Below are positions 31,588 through 39,785 of a stretch of 64,000 bases of DNA, one piece after another. Each line of letters starts with the position of its first letter. Position 1 is the stretch's first letter. This DNA comes from an uncultured Bacteroidales bacterium (GTDB lineage Bacteria; Bacteroidota; Bacteroidia; Bacteroidales; Paludibacteraceae), in NCBI GenBank assembly GCA_900316005.1, contig ONBH01000011.1, positions 62,001-126,000 of the forward strand, in the 5' to 3' direction. The translations under genes and the position numbers were made by a program. The notes beneath the pieces are model-generated. The model had not been told where the DNA came from and did not search any database. It saw only the letters and a list, made by a program, of their open reading frames with translations.

Positions 31588-32010
31588 TTATTTAACGGTA
31601 ATACCCATACTACGAGCGGTACCCTTCACCATCGCGATGGCGGACTCTACGGTGAAGCAGTTCATGTCCACCATTTTATCCTCAGCGATCTGACGGCACT
31701 GTTCCTCGGTGATGTTTGCCACTTTCTTACGGTTAGGTTCGGCCGAACCGCCCTTTACCTTCGCAGCCTCGATCAACTGAACGGCTACGGGAGGAGTCTT
31801 GACGATGAAATCGAACGACTTGTCCGTATAGACGGTGATAACTACAGGCAGTACTTTACCTGCCTTTTCCTGTGTTCTGGCGTTAAACTGTTTGCAGAAC
31901 TCCATGATGTTCACACCCTTCGAACCCAGAGCAGGTCCTACCGGAGGTGCGGGGTTGGCTGCGCCACCCTTAATTTGGAGCTTAATGAAACCAGCAATTT
32001 CTTTTGCCAT
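31588..32010 (-). CDS. rplK: 50S ribosomal protein L11
   Basis: From ATG 32010 ([11 protein letters not shown]) the protein has 140 residues, the family length; a longer frame to 32058 is rejected because it adds a non-homologous leader. L11 binds the GTPase-associated region of 23S rRNA. The N-terminal domain keeps the Pro-rich [20 protein letters not shown] and the C-terminal domain ends with [10 protein letters not shown] 110-nt gap to nusG contains no promoter motif that I can see. Confidence 0.97.
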   Translation of the reverse strand: MAKEIAGFIKLQIKGGAANPAPPVGPALGSKGVNIMEFCKQFNARTQEKAGKVLPVVITVYTDKSFDFIVKTPPVAVQLIEAAKVKGGSAEPNRKKVANITEEQCRQIAEDKMVDMNCFTVESAIAMVKGTARSMGITVK

Positions 32011-32120
32011 AGTTCTTTGTTTGTTTTTAATAGTTTTGGCGATCCGGGCGGTACCCAAAGGTATCTCTCGCCGATTAAATGTAAACTATCGAGTAGTCAA
32101 GCGGCCCGTAACAATGCCTT

Positions 32121-32672
32121 CTACTCTTTTGCTACCTGATTGAAACCCAGCTCTAAGGGTGTCTGGCGATCGAAGATAGTAACCACGACTTTGAGCTTTT
32201 GCTTGTCTTGCATCACTTCGTTCACCACACCATTGAAACCATTGAACGGTCCGTCGGTAACTTTTACCTTCTCTCCTACGAGGAAGATATCCTCCATTGC
32301 AATTGATTTCTCAACATCCTCTGCGCTGCCGACCAGTTTATTGATCTCGGCTTGCGATACGGGAACCGGTTTGGGGTTCACCTTACCATCAGAGAGGAAG
32401 CCCAGTACATTGGGAATATTGCGCAGCAGGGGGTAACACTCATCGGTGAGGTTGCACTCCACCAACACATAACCCGGCAACATATTGCGCTCCTTCATCA
32501 CGCGCTTGCCGTTACGCAGCATGTAACTTTTTTCAGTCGGGATAAGCACCTGCGAGATATACTCACGGAAAAGCGACGAGGTAACGAGTGCACTTTCGAT
32601 ATACTCCTTTACCTTGTTCTCCTTACCGCTGATAGCGCGCAGAACATACCATTTCAAATTATTGATTGCCAT
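32121..32672 (-). CDS. nusG: Transcription termination/antitermination protein NusG
   Basis: From ATG 32672 the protein has 183 residues; a TTG two codons upstream is the only other option. It binds RNA polymerase and couples it to the ribosome or Rho. The NGN domain begins at WYVLRAISGKENKV, and the KOW motif sits in the C-terminal quarter (VKVTDGPFNGFNGVVNEV). It is 17 nt downstream of secE, the classical pair. Confidence 0.97.
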   Translation of the reverse strand: MAINNLKWYVLRAISGKENKVKEYIESALVTSSLFREYISQVLIPTEKSYMLRNGKRVMKERNMLPGYVLVECNLTDECYPLLRNIPNVLGFLSDGKVNPKPVPVSQAEINKLVGSAEDVEKSIAMEDIFLVGEKVKVTDGPFNGFNGVVNEVMQDKQKLKVVVTIFDRQTPLELGFNQVAKE

Positions 32673-32689
32673 GGTCAATAGTGCTTAAA

Positions 32690-32881
32690 TCAATTGAACA
32701 GACCGTAAATGAACGACATCAGAGACTCGAACGACTTATCCATCAGCCACACAATCAGTGCCATAATGAGGGAAGCGATCAATACTACCACCGAGCTTTG
32801 GCTCAACTCCTTAAAAGTAGGCCAGCTAACTTTGTGGACCAACTCGTTGTACGACTCCTTAACGTTTTCTACAAATTTCAT
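32690..32881 (-). CDS. secE: Preprotein translocase subunit SecE
   Basis: 63 residues with one C-terminal membrane helix (VVVLIASLIMALIVWLMD) preceded by the amphipathic helix VSWPTFKELSQSS, the SecE hallmark. It clamps SecY in the inner-membrane translocon. It sits between tRNA-Trp and nusG, as in most bacteria. Confidence 0.95.
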   Translation of the reverse strand: MKFVENVKESYNELVHKVSWPTFKELSQSSVVVLIASLIMALIVWLMDKSFESLMSFIYGLFN

Positions 32882-32980
32882 ATCGGTAGATTTCTACTTA
32901 ATTTTAGTTTCTTATTTTTTGCGCATTCAATCCGGCCTTGACAATTGCCAAAGTCGGATGGAAGCTATGTCATGTAACAG

Positions 32981-33051
32981 CACGGAAGGCAGGAATCGAA
33001 CCCACATTGACGGTTTTGGAGACCGCTCTCCTACCATTGGAGGACTTCCGT
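32981..33051 (-). tRNA. tRNA-Trp (CCA anticodon)
   Basis: The minus strand folds fully: acceptor ACGGAAG/CTTCCGT, anticodon stem GCGGT/ACCGT with loop CTCCAAA, T-arm loop TTCGATT. Discriminator G; no CCA encoded. It sits between tuf and secE. Confidence 0.95.
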
Positions 33052-33111
33052 TCGTCGGAACGGGCTTGCAAGACCGAAATGCGTTGCACGCATTTAACTT
33101 GCCGCCGTTCC

Positions 33112-33159
33112 TCCTCTCAAATCGGCAAACCCTTTGAGGTTAGCCGATTTGTTAGAGGA
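33112..33159 (-). other. Long stem-loop between tuf and tRNA-Trp
   Basis: The arms TCCTCT...AAATCGGC (plus strand from 33112) and GCCGATTT...AGAGGA (to 33159) pair over about 15 bp with one internal irregularity. There is no T-run on the minus strand, so it is more likely an RNA processing or stability element than a terminator. A second small hairpin (AAATGCG/CGCATTT) lies at 33078-33096. Confidence 0.65.
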
Positions 33160-33170
33160 ATGCTGGATTA

Positions 33171-34358
33171 TTAGTCCAGAATCTTGGTGATCTGACCCGA
33201 ACCTACGGTGCGGCCACCTTCACGGATAGCGAAGCGCAGACCTTCAGAGCAAGCTACGGGGTAAATCAGCTTCACTGTGATTTCCAGGTTATCACCCGGC
33301 ATTACCATCTCAGTTCCTTCGGGCAGAGTGATCTCGCCGGTAACGTCCATGGTACGGATGTAGAACTGAGGACGATAGTGGTTGTGGAACGGAGTGTGAC
33401 GGCCGCCTTCCTCTTTCTTCAGGATATAAACGGAAGCCTTGAACTCCTCGTGAGGTTTAACAACGCCCGGGTGGGTAATTACCATACCGCGCTTAACCTC
33501 GTCTTTGTCGATACCACGGAGCAGCAGACCTACGTTATCGCCAGCCTCACCTTGGTCGAGCAGTTTGCGGAACATCTCAACACCGGTAACAACGGACTTC
33601 TTACCGTCGCAGCCGAGACCGATGAGCTGAACCTCGTCACCAACCTTGATGACACCCGTTTCGATACGACCGGTAGCTACGGTACCACGGCCGGTGATCG
33701 AGAAGACGTCCTCAACAGGCATCAGGAAGGGTTTATCAATGGCACGGGGAGGAAGTTGGATCCAAGTGTCAACTGCATCCATCAACTCCATCACCTTTTC
33801 TTCCCATTCGGGTACGCCATTCAGAGCGCCGAGGGCAGAACCGCGGATAACGGGGGTGTTGTCGCCGTCGAACTCGTAGAACGACAGAAGCTCACGCATC
33901 TCCATCTCAACGAGGTCCAACATTTCAGGATCGTCCACCATGTCGCACTTGTTCATGAATACAACCAGACGGGGAACGTTCACTTGGCGAGCCAACAGGA
34001 TGTGCTCACGGGTTTGGGGCATGGGACCATCGGTAGCAGCAACTACGATGATAGCGCCGTCCATCTGGGCTGCACCGGTTACCATGTTCTTTACATAGTC
34101 AGCGTGGCCCGGGCAGTCTACGTGTGCGTAGTGGCGGTTAGCGGTCTGATACTCTACGTGAGCGGTGTTGATAGTAATACCACGCTCTTTCTCCTCAGGA
34201 GCATTGTCGATCGAATCGAACGAACGAACTTCAGACAGACCACGCTTTGCCAATACGGTGGTGATAGCGGCTGTCAAAGTGGTTTTACCGTGGTCAACGT
34301 GACCAATGGTACCGATGTTTACGTGCGGTTTCGAACGGTCAAATTTCTCTTTTGCCAT
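33171..34358 (-). CDS. tuf: Elongation factor Tu
   Basis: 395 residues. It delivers aminoacyl-tRNA to the ribosomal A site. The G1 motif GHVDHGKT lies at residues 19-26, G3 DCPGH near 81 and G4 NKCD near 135; domains 2 and 3 are complete, ending in SGQITKILD. It lies between a four-tRNA cluster and tRNA-Trp. The gap upstream (34359-34495) holds a TAAGGTC/GACCTTA palindrome and a small GCCCTGAGGGC hairpin but no promoter motif, so it is probably read from the tRNA promoter. Confidence 0.98.
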   Translation of the reverse strand: MAKEKFDRSKPHVNIGTIGHVDHGKTTLTAAITTVLAKRGLSEVRSFDSIDNAPEEKERGITINTAHVEYQTANRHYAHVDCPGHADYVKNMVTGAAQMDGAIIVVAATDGPMPQTREHILLARQVNVPRLVVFMNKCDMVDDPEMLDLVEMEMRELLSFYEFDGDNTPVIRGSALGALNGVPEWEEKVMELMDAVDTWIQLPPRAIDKPFLMPVEDVFSITGRGTVATGRIETGVIKVGDEVQLIGLGCDGKKSVVTGVEMFRKLLDQGEAGDNVGLLLRGIDKDEVKRGMVITHPGVVKPHEEFKASVYILKKEEGGRHTPFHNHYRPQFYIRTMDVTGEITLPEGTEMVMPGDNLEITVKLIYPVACSEGLRFAIREGGRTVGSGQITKILD

Positions 34359-34495
34359 AATTCTTTGTTTGTTTTATTAACGTTAATAACAATTGTTTTG
34401 TTAGTTATTTCCAATTAAACACGCCCTCAGGGCATAGTACCCCTCGCGCGTATATTAATAAGGTCGCAAGACCTTACACGATAGTTTCTATTTCG

Positions 34496-34570
<75 letters not shown>

Positions 34571-34584
34571 AACATTTTTTTGTG

Positions 34585-34657
34585 AGCGGAAAACGGGACT
34601 CAAACCCGCGACCCCCAGCTTGGAAGGCTAGTGCTCTATCGACTGAGCTATTTCCGC
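34585..34657 (-). tRNA. tRNA-Gly (TCC anticodon)
   Basis: Acceptor GCGGAAA/TTTCCGC, anticodon stem CTAGC/GCTGG with loop CTTCCAA. Discriminator T; no encoded CCA. Its 5' end is part of a perfect palindrome (next entry). Confidence 0.95.
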
Positions 34658-34684
34658 AAAAATTCCTCAGAGGAATTTTTGCGG
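34654..34684. repeat. Perfect 15-bp palindrome overlapping the 5' end of tRNA-Gly
   Basis: CCGCAAAAATTCCTC, a single A, then its exact reverse complement. The last four bases on the tRNA side are the first four of tRNA-Gly (GCGG). In the precursor RNA this hairpin would compete with the acceptor stem. Confidence 0.9.
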
Positions 34685-34753
34685 GAGTCTTTGCATCGCC
34701 GAATTGCAAAAGCGAGCTTTCATTCGCCTCGCGAAAGACTTCCGCGTTTAATG

Positions 34754-34836
34754 TGGGTGCGGATGGATTCGAACCACCGAAGTCGAGAGACAGCAGATTT
34801 ACAGTCTGCCCCATTTGGCCACTCTGGAACACACCC
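34754..34836 (-). tRNA. tRNA-Tyr (GTA anticodon)
   Basis: Acceptor GGGTGTG/CGCACCC, anticodon stem GCAGA/TCTGC with loop CTGTAAA, and a long variable arm (GTCTCTCGAC) as expected for tRNA-Tyr. Discriminator A; no encoded CCA. Confidence 0.95.
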
Positions 34837-34912
34837 CCGTATTTCGAAAACTTGTGGACCAATTTAATGGTCCAAAGTGTTTGTTATCATCTTTTCAATG
34901 TTCATCGCGAAT

Positions 34913-34955
34913 CTCAACTATCAACTATCAATTATCAACTGTCAACTATCAATTC
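34913..34955 (-). repeat. TTGATAG-word tandem repeat (family A) after tRNA-Thr
   Basis: On the minus strand, just downstream of tRNA-Thr, five near-copies of the 8-10-mer TTGATAGTTGA occur. The same word in the same sense orientation follows xerC (35599) and pnp (46252). Confidence 0.85.
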
Positions 34956-34961
34956 ACTAAG

Positions 34962-35034
34962 AGCCTCTAGTCGGACTCGAACCAACGACCGCTGGATTAC
35001 AAATCTAGTGCTCTACCAACTGAGCTATAGAGGC
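34962..35034 (-). tRNA. tRNA-Thr (TGT anticodon)
   Basis: Acceptor GCCTCTA/TAGAGGC; anticodon loop TTTGTAA. The anticodon stem CTAGA/TCCAG has an A-C mismatch at pair 29-41. First gene after the cluster promoter. Confidence 0.92.
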
Positions 35035-35097
35035 CAACGCGTTCGTTTGGAAGTCTTGTTTCGGTCCTCACCAGAACCCTTTCCGACGAAAGCGGTT

Positions 35098-35130
35098 GCA
35101 AAAGTACTGCTTTTTTTTGATATGACCAAA
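35098..35130 (-). promoter_or_regulatory. Promoter of the tRNA-tuf-secE-nusG-ribosomal cluster
   Basis: Minus-strand -7 element TACTTTTG, TTG 20 nt upstream, and AAAAAAAAGCAGTA between. The only such motif seen between hpf and rpoC, so it may drive the whole cluster. Confidence 0.75.
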
Positions 35131-35202
35131 TATTTTGGCAAAAAAATTTCATTTTTCTGCATTTTTCCTTAAAATTGCCAACTTTAGAGGGCAAAAAGGC
35201 CT

Positions 35203-35228
35203 AAAAAAGGCGGACTTTTGGGTCCGCC
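35203..35228 (-). terminator. Intrinsic terminator of hpf
   Basis: Minus strand: GGCGGAC, loop, GTCCGCC then six T. It separates hpf from the tRNA promoter. Confidence 0.85.
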
Positions 35229-35256
35229 ATGCTTATTTTGGGATAGAAGGAATACC

Positions 35257-35547
35257 TTACTTATCTTTGAGTTTTTCGATCTGGCGATCGATGGCTTCGA
35301 GGCACAGGTCGATACCCTGTTCGAAGGTGTCGCAGGTTTTCTCGGCGAACATCTCCGGTCCATTGCCCAAGACGCGCACCTGGGTCTGCTTGTTCAGATT
35401 GGTCTCGGGTTTGACAACCGTCATACGGATTTCCATCTCGGCAGAAGGATTGTTCAATACTTTCTCGTAGCGAGCTGTTTTCTTGGTAATGTACTTCTCC
35501 AGTCGTTCAGCAATGTCAAAGTTGACAGGATTTACATTCAGTTTCAT
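35257..35547 (-). CDS. hpf: Ribosome hibernation promoting factor, short form
   Basis: 96 residues, the short HPF/RaiA type without the C-terminal dimerisation domain. It binds the 30S decoding region and stores ribosomes in stationary phase. The pattern MKLNVNPVNFDIAERLEKYI at the start and EIRMTVVK in the middle match the family. It follows xerC and precedes the tRNA-tuf cluster, an arrangement typical of Bacteroidales. A GGCC hairpin lies in its leader. Confidence 0.9.
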   Translation of the reverse strand: MKLNVNPVNFDIAERLEKYITKKTARYEKVLNNPSAEMEIRMTVVKPETNLNKQTQVRVLGNGPEMFAEKTCDTFEQGIDLCLEAIDRQIEKLKDK

Positions 35548-35598
35548 GGTGGTTTTCCTTTCTTTTATTAAGGGATTTATATGCGGCCAAGGCCGTTA

Positions 35599-35622
35599 AT
35601 TATATCAATTATCAACTATCAA
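35599..35622 (-). repeat. TTGATAG-word repeat (family A) containing the xerC stop codon
   Basis: Minus strand: the TGA stop of xerC is the first element of TGATAGTTGATAATTGATA. Three units. Confidence 0.8.
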
Positions 35623-36518
35623 TTATGTTTCGCCCGGGGGTGCGCCGCCTCATACGAACGCCTGACCTGCTCAAAGGTGGTATGCGTATAGATTTGCGTC
35701 GCAGCGATGGATGCGTGTCCCAATAGGTCTTTGATGGTACGGATATCGGCTCCGTTGTCCAACATAGCGGTAGCAAAGGTATGCCGGAGCACATGCGGCG
35801 AGTGCTTCTTGAGTGTAGAGACCTCGCCCATACGCGTACGCACGATATTATATAGGTGTGTCCTATTCATCGGGTGCACCTCCCCTTTACGATTTTGAAG
35901 CACAAAAAACGTGCCACAACTGCTATTATCGGGTCGGAAAGCCTGATATTTACGAATTTGGCTGATTAGTTTGTCGCCTATAGGCACAAAACGCTCCTTA
36001 CGCCGCTTACCGAAAATCCGGATACGGGCTCCGGCGAGGTCTATATCGGCATCGGTCAAGCCCAACATCTCCGCCCGACGCATACCGGTCTGGTACAGCA
36101 TCTGGATGATGAGGCAGTCGCGAATCGAGGTGAAATCATCGGCTTCATCATCGTAGGCAGTGGCGCGCTGCATCTCGCCGGGTTTAAAGAAGACGGGCAG
36201 CGGTTTATCCACCTTGGGTGCCACGACGCGTCGCGTCACATCCTTCTCCACCGCGCCGGTACGGAGCAGGAAGCGGAAATAGGAATGCAGCGTGGTCAGT
36301 TTCTGCCGTACGGAACGGGGCGAGTATTGCTTTTCCTCAATGATATACATCATCCAGTCCTTGACGTCGCCCTCGGTAGCCTGCCTGGGTGAGAGCGTCG
36401 GGTCGCCATAGTGCATGCGCAGGTAGTCGCGGAAGGCGGTGAGGTTTTCCTCATACGCCTGCACGGTACGCGGCGAGTAACGCCGCTCGATGGCAATATA
36501 ATCAAGGAAGGATTGCAT
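35619..36518 (-). CDS. xerC: Tyrosine recombinase, XerC/XerD type
   Basis: 299 residues, the housekeeping length. It resolves chromosome dimers at dif with its partner. The N-terminal SAM-like core-binding domain is followed by the catalytic domain with Arg in TGMRRAEMLGL, Lys in the FGKRRKERFVPI hairpin, the HxxR box (SPHVLRHTFATAM), and the C-terminal His and Tyr in LGHASIAATQIYTH. No attachment site or cargo is next to it, so it is not a mobile integrase. XerC or XerD cannot be told apart here. Confidence 0.88.
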   Translation of the reverse strand: MQSFLDYIAIERRYSPRTVQAYEENLTAFRDYLRMHYGDPTLSPRQATEGDVKDWMMYIIEEKQYSPRSVRQKLTTLHSYFRFLLRTGAVEKDVTRRVVAPKVDKPLPVFFKPGEMQRATAYDDEADDFTSIRDCLIIQMLYQTGMRRAEMLGLTDADIDLAGARIRIFGKRRKERFVPIGDKLISQIRKYQAFRPDNSSCGTFFVLQNRKGEVHPMNRTHLYNIVRTRMGEVSTLKKHSPHVLRHTFATAMLDNGADIRTIKDLLGHASIAATQIYTHTTFEQVRRSYEAAHPRAKHN

Positions 36519-36520
36519 TA

Positions 36521-36564
36521 ATCGGCTATCGGTTCTGGGTTCTCGATTCTGGGTTATCGGTTAA
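36521..36564 (-). repeat. ACCGATAACCCAGAA-word repeat after the first kinase gene
   Basis: Directly after the TAA of the kinase gene (minus strand): ACCGATAACCCAGAA, TCGAGAACCCAGAA and ACCGATAGCCGAT. It fills the gap to the xerC start. A related GTTATCG word occurs in lpxB. Confidence 0.75.
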
Positions 36565-37211
36565 TGTATCTCTTTGCCGACCTCGTCGGTTTGCTCGAAG
36601 GGGAACAGACCGAATAACTCGGCATCGATGCGGTCGGTCACATAGCGGAAGTCCTCGGGGTTGTCACCGAACTTAATATGGTCGCCGTCGATGATGAGGA
36701 GTTTGCCCTTGTAGTCGGCAATCCATGCTTCGTAGAGCTCGTTGAGACCCTGCAGGTAGTCCAGACGGATGGAAGCCTCGTAGCTACGTCCGCGTTTCTG
36801 AATCTGCGCCACCAGGTTCGGGATAGACGAACGGACATAAATCATCAGGTCGGGCATCTTGACCAGCGACATCATCAGGTCAAAGAGGTCGCGGTAGTTG
36901 TCAAAATCGCGGTCGGACATAAAGCCCTGCCGATGCAGATTGGGTGCAAAGATACGTGCGTCCTCGTAGATAGTACGGTCCTGAATAATGTAATTGGTAG
37001 CCTTGCCTATCTCCACCACGTCTTTAAAACGCTTATTGAGGAAATAGATCTGCAGGTTAAAACTCCACCGTTGCATATCGGCGTAGAAGTCCTCCAGATA
37101 CGGATTAAACTCCACGGATTCGTAACGGGGTTCCCAACCATAATGCTTGGCAAGCATTCTCGTCAGCGTGGTCTTACCACAGCCGATATTTCCGGCGACA
37201 GCTATATGCAT
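36561..37211 (-). CDS. Deoxynucleoside kinase, second of a tandem pair
   Basis: 216 residues. It phosphorylates deoxynucleosides for salvage. P-loop GNIGCGKTT lies at residues 7-15, the substrate-loop QDRTIYEDARIF near 80-91 (Asp-Arg pair), and the lid Arg cluster QKRGRSYE near 135-142. The neighbouring gene upstream is a clear paralogue. In Bacteroidota such pairs are thought to divide deoxyadenosine and deoxyguanosine or deoxycytidine between them; which does which cannot be read here. Confidence 0.88.
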   Translation of the reverse strand: MHIAVAGNIGCGKTTLTRMLAKHYGWEPRYESVEFNPYLEDFYADMQRWSFNLQIYFLNKRFKDVVEIGKATNYIIQDRTIYEDARIFAPNLHRQGFMSDRDFDNYRDLFDLMMSLVKMPDLMIYVRSSIPNLVAQIQKRGRSYEASIRLDYLQGLNELYEAWIADYKGKLLIIDGDHIKFGDNPEDFRYVTDRIDAELFGLFPFEQTDEVGKEIH

Positions 37212-37218
37212 CTTGTTA

Positions 37219-37335
37219 AAATTTACGATTTGACAATTTACAATTTACGATTTACGATTTACGATTTGACAATTGACGATTTGACGATTTATTGACGATT
37301 TATTTATAATTTACGATTTGACGATTGACGATTTC
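37219..37335 (-). repeat. AAATCGTCAAATCG-word tandem repeat (family C) between the kinase genes
   Basis: On the minus strand, starting 3 nt after the stop of the upstream kinase, about a dozen units of TCAAATCG, TAAATCG or TCAATTG fill the 126-nt gap. The same words, same sense orientation, follow the gene ending at 63053. Confidence 0.85.
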
Positions 37336-37337
37336 GG

Positions 37338-37973
37338 CTAATGCGGCCAGTTCTGCTCTGAGAAGAGGCCAAAGAGCTCGGCATCGATACGATTAATAAT
37401 GGTGCGGAAATCCTCGGGTCGGTTCTCAAAGTCCAAATCATCTGACTCTACAATCAGTACCCGCCCGGGATAATGCTTATAGATAAACTCCTCGTAGCGG
37501 TCATTGAGGTCCTTGAGGTAGTCTATCTGCATACCTTGTTCGTACTCGCGACCGCGCTTCTGAATCTGCGCGATAAGCGAGGGAACGGACTTACGCAGGT
37601 AGATCATCAGGTCCGGATAGCGAAGCATCGACTCCATGTTATGGAACAGCTCCATATAGGTTGTGTAGTCGCGCTCCGACAAATCGCCACGCAGGTAGTT
37701 ATTGGTCACAAACACATGCACACCCTCGTAGATACTACGATCCTGCACGATGGTGTGCTCAGCCTGCATCACGGCCAACATATCTTTAAAACGCTCCTTA
37801 AGGAAATAGGTCTCGAGGCAGAAACTCCAACGGGGTATATCATCGTAGTAATCCTTGAGGTACGGATTGAAGCCTACGCTCTCGAAACGCGGTTCCCAGC
37901 CATAGTACTTCGCCAACATTTTGGTTAGCGTTGTTTTACCGGCTCCTATATTTCCTGCTATTGCGATATACAT
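37338..37973 (-). CDS. Deoxynucleoside kinase, first of a tandem pair
   Basis: From ATG 37973 (MYIAIAGN) the protein has 211 residues; the longer frame to 38114 starts upstream of the promoter and is rejected. P-loop GNIGAGKTT at residues 7-15, QDRSIYEGVHVF near 80 and QKRGREYEQG near 138 align with the paralogue downstream. It differs in the substrate loop (Ser, Gly, Val-His against Thr, Asp, Ala-Arg), which suggests different base preference. A short leader of about 15 nt separates the -7 element from ATG. Confidence 0.88.
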   Translation of the reverse strand: MYIAIAGNIGAGKTTLTKMLAKYYGWEPRFESVGFNPYLKDYYDDIPRWSFCLETYFLKERFKDMLAVMQAEHTIVQDRSIYEGVHVFVTNNYLRGDLSERDYTTYMELFHNMESMLRYPDLMIYLRKSVPSLIAQIQKRGREYEQGMQIDYLKDLNDRYEEFIYKHYPGRVLIVESDDLDFENRPEDFRTIINRIDAELFGLFSEQNWPH

Positions 37974-37990
37974 GTTTTCGAATTGTGAGT

Positions 37991-38023
37991 GCAAAGATAC
38001 ACTTTTTTTTTCATTTGTGCAAA
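37991..38023 (-). promoter_or_regulatory. Promoter of the deoxynucleoside kinase pair
   Basis: Minus-strand -7 element TATCTTTG with TTG 20 nt upstream. Divergent from the promoter at 38059. Confidence 0.75.
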
Positions 38024-38058
38024 TATTTTTCATTTTTTTTGCACAAAAAGAAAATAAA

Positions 38059-38090
38059 TTTGCAGATTTCAAAAAAAAGTAGTATATTTG
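38059..38090 (+). promoter_or_regulatory. Promoter of the MORN/DUF1963 gene
   Basis: TTTG, 20 nt, TATATTTG, followed by GCAGCC and ATG 27 nt later. Confidence 0.75.
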
Positions 38091-38116
38091 CAGCCTAATT
38101 CCAAAAGACCGCATTT

Positions 38117-39778
38117 ATGGATATGAAATTTGACACCGACCGTTGGATGACGCTCGAAGACGGACGTAAGTACCTGGGCGAGACAGATGTGCTGAACCTT
38201 GTCCCCGAAGGGTTAGGTATCGTTCAGCTGAGTGAGGGAACCTATTACGCCGGTGAGTTCAAGTCGGGCGAGATGTCCGGGCGAGGCATGATACTGACCT
38301 GCGAGGAATGGGATAGTCTGGACGAAGTATGGCATCCGGGTTCGTACGAAGAAGTGATGGCGACTGCCTCGTTCGACCAATGCGGTCGCGTGACCCATGT
38401 GGACCGCGTGGGCACCTGGCAGAAAGAGAAACGCCACCATATCCAATGGCATAAAGACAAGGACGGCTACTGGTACCACAATGAGTTTCAGCGCGAGATG
38501 AACCGTGGCCCGCTGGGTCGTGAGCCCTGGTGCAACGCCCGTACCACCTATCTGCGCTGCCCCGTCTATCACGGCAAATGCGACTACCTGCAGTGCTATC
38601 AGAAGGACTTTGACAGCCTCACCATGGGCGGTGAATACAGTTTCAGCAACTCTGCCTTCGTCACCCTCTACGATGACCTGCATATCCTCGTATGCACCTA
38701 CAACGGGCATATTCTCATGCTTGCGCCCGGTGAACAATTCGTGACCTATTCGCGCAGAAGCGACGATGAGACCGAGGAACATGTCATCACCCTCTCGCTG
38801 GGTAACCAGTACCAGGATCATATCCGCCTGATGATCGAAGCCTGGACCGAGATTCCGCAGTTGCCCGTACCCAAGTTGTACCAGAAAGCGCTGGCATCGG
38901 TCATCTTCGGTATTCGCGCACAGGGTATTCCCGGACCGGAAGACTATGCCCGCGCGCTCAGCGAGGCGTTCCCGAAGATCACCCATTCCCTCTCGGCCGA
39001 GGGGGCACTGATGATTCAGCTGAAGAGCGACATCTGGACCATCGAGCGCACCCCCACGCAGGTATGGCTCTATAGCGCCACCGGTAAGAAACGCATCCGC
39101 CTAACGGGTCGCGATCCCGAGAGCGTGGCATACTGGGCAGCACATCAGGATGACATCTTGCAGGAAGTGCAAGACCAACTCAAGAAGTACCGCGAGGCCG
39201 AAGTGAGCAAGCTGCTGCAATCCACCGAGGAAGCGCTACGCCGCGCCTTCCCCGTTGGTAGCGAACATTTCTGGGGGTTTGCCGATCTGCCCGATGAGGT
39301 GGAATATCCCTACAACGGTGAGGACAACCCCATGACACTTATCTGCCAGTTCCGGCTGGATAGCGGCATGGTGTCAGTATTTGCCGACCTGGATTATTTC
39401 TTCGGCGACTATGACGTGGACGGCGGGCATATCGGCGAGTGGGACGAACACCTCTATCGCGTCATCTACACCCCCACTACCGACAATCTCCATACCCACG
39501 AGATACGCAATGCCGATGGTTCATGGGGGGTACCCAAACCCATAGCGCCGGATAAGATGCCCAAGGACAATATGTCCTCCATCTTGCAAAAACCACATTA
39601 CTTCGAGGAAGAGGTGCAACAGGACTACCCGGGTTGGCTGGCGCTGGTGCAACTGGACGAGGACGACGAGTTAGGGCTCCGCTTCTATGACTGCGGATGC
39701 CTGTACTTCCTCATACGCCCCGAAGATCTGGAGCAACGCGACTTCTCGCGCGTAAAATGCGTGCTGTATTCCTGCTGA
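38117..39778 (+). CDS. MORN-motif and DUF1963 (YwqG-like) two-part protein
   Basis: 553 residues, no signal peptide, so cytoplasmic. A single MORN-like hairpin (YYAGEFKSGEMSGRG, residues 43-57) lies near the start. The middle (about 110-360) shows no family I recognise; it has several Cys in pairs (CPVYHGKCDYLQC). The last 170 residues resemble DUF1963: HFWGFADLPDEVEYPYNG, then SVFADLDYFFGD, and near the end DCGCLYFLIRPEDL with DFSRV. DUF1963 proteins are common near peptide or polymorphic-toxin immunity sets but their activity is unknown. It has its own promoter and ends 7 nt from the stop of the converging ispD. No toxin partner is visible here. Confidence 0.7.
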   Translation: MDMKFDTDRWMTLEDGRKYLGETDVLNLVPEGLGIVQLSEGTYYAGEFKSGEMSGRGMILTCEEWDSLDEVWHPGSYEEVMATASFDQCGRVTHVDRVGTWQKEKRHHIQWHKDKDGYWYHNEFQREMNRGPLGREPWCNARTTYLRCPVYHGKCDYLQCYQKDFDSLTMGGEYSFSNSAFVTLYDDLHILVCTYNGHILMLAPGEQFVTYSRRSDDETEEHVITLSLGNQYQDHIRLMIEAWTEIPQLPVPKLYQKALASVIFGIRAQGIPGPEDYARALSEAFPKITHSLSAEGALMIQLKSDIWTIERTPTQVWLYSATGKKRIRLTGRDPESVAYWAAHQDDILQEVQDQLKKYREAEVSKLLQSTEEALRRAFPVGSEHFWGFADLPDEVEYPYNGEDNPMTLICQFRLDSGMVSVFADLDYFFGDYDVDGGHIGEWDEHLYRVIYTPTTDNLHTHEIRNADGSWGVPKPIAPDKMPKDNMSSILQKPHYFEEEVQQDYPGWLALVQLDEDDELGLRFYDCGCLYFLIRPEDLEQRDFSRVKCVLYSC

Positions 39779-39785
39779 GTAGTCC

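Noticed and set aside
35619..36518. Mobile-element integrase
   Set aside because: Length, gene order (before hpf and the tRNA-tuf cluster) and lack of cargo or attachment repeats fit housekeeping Xer.
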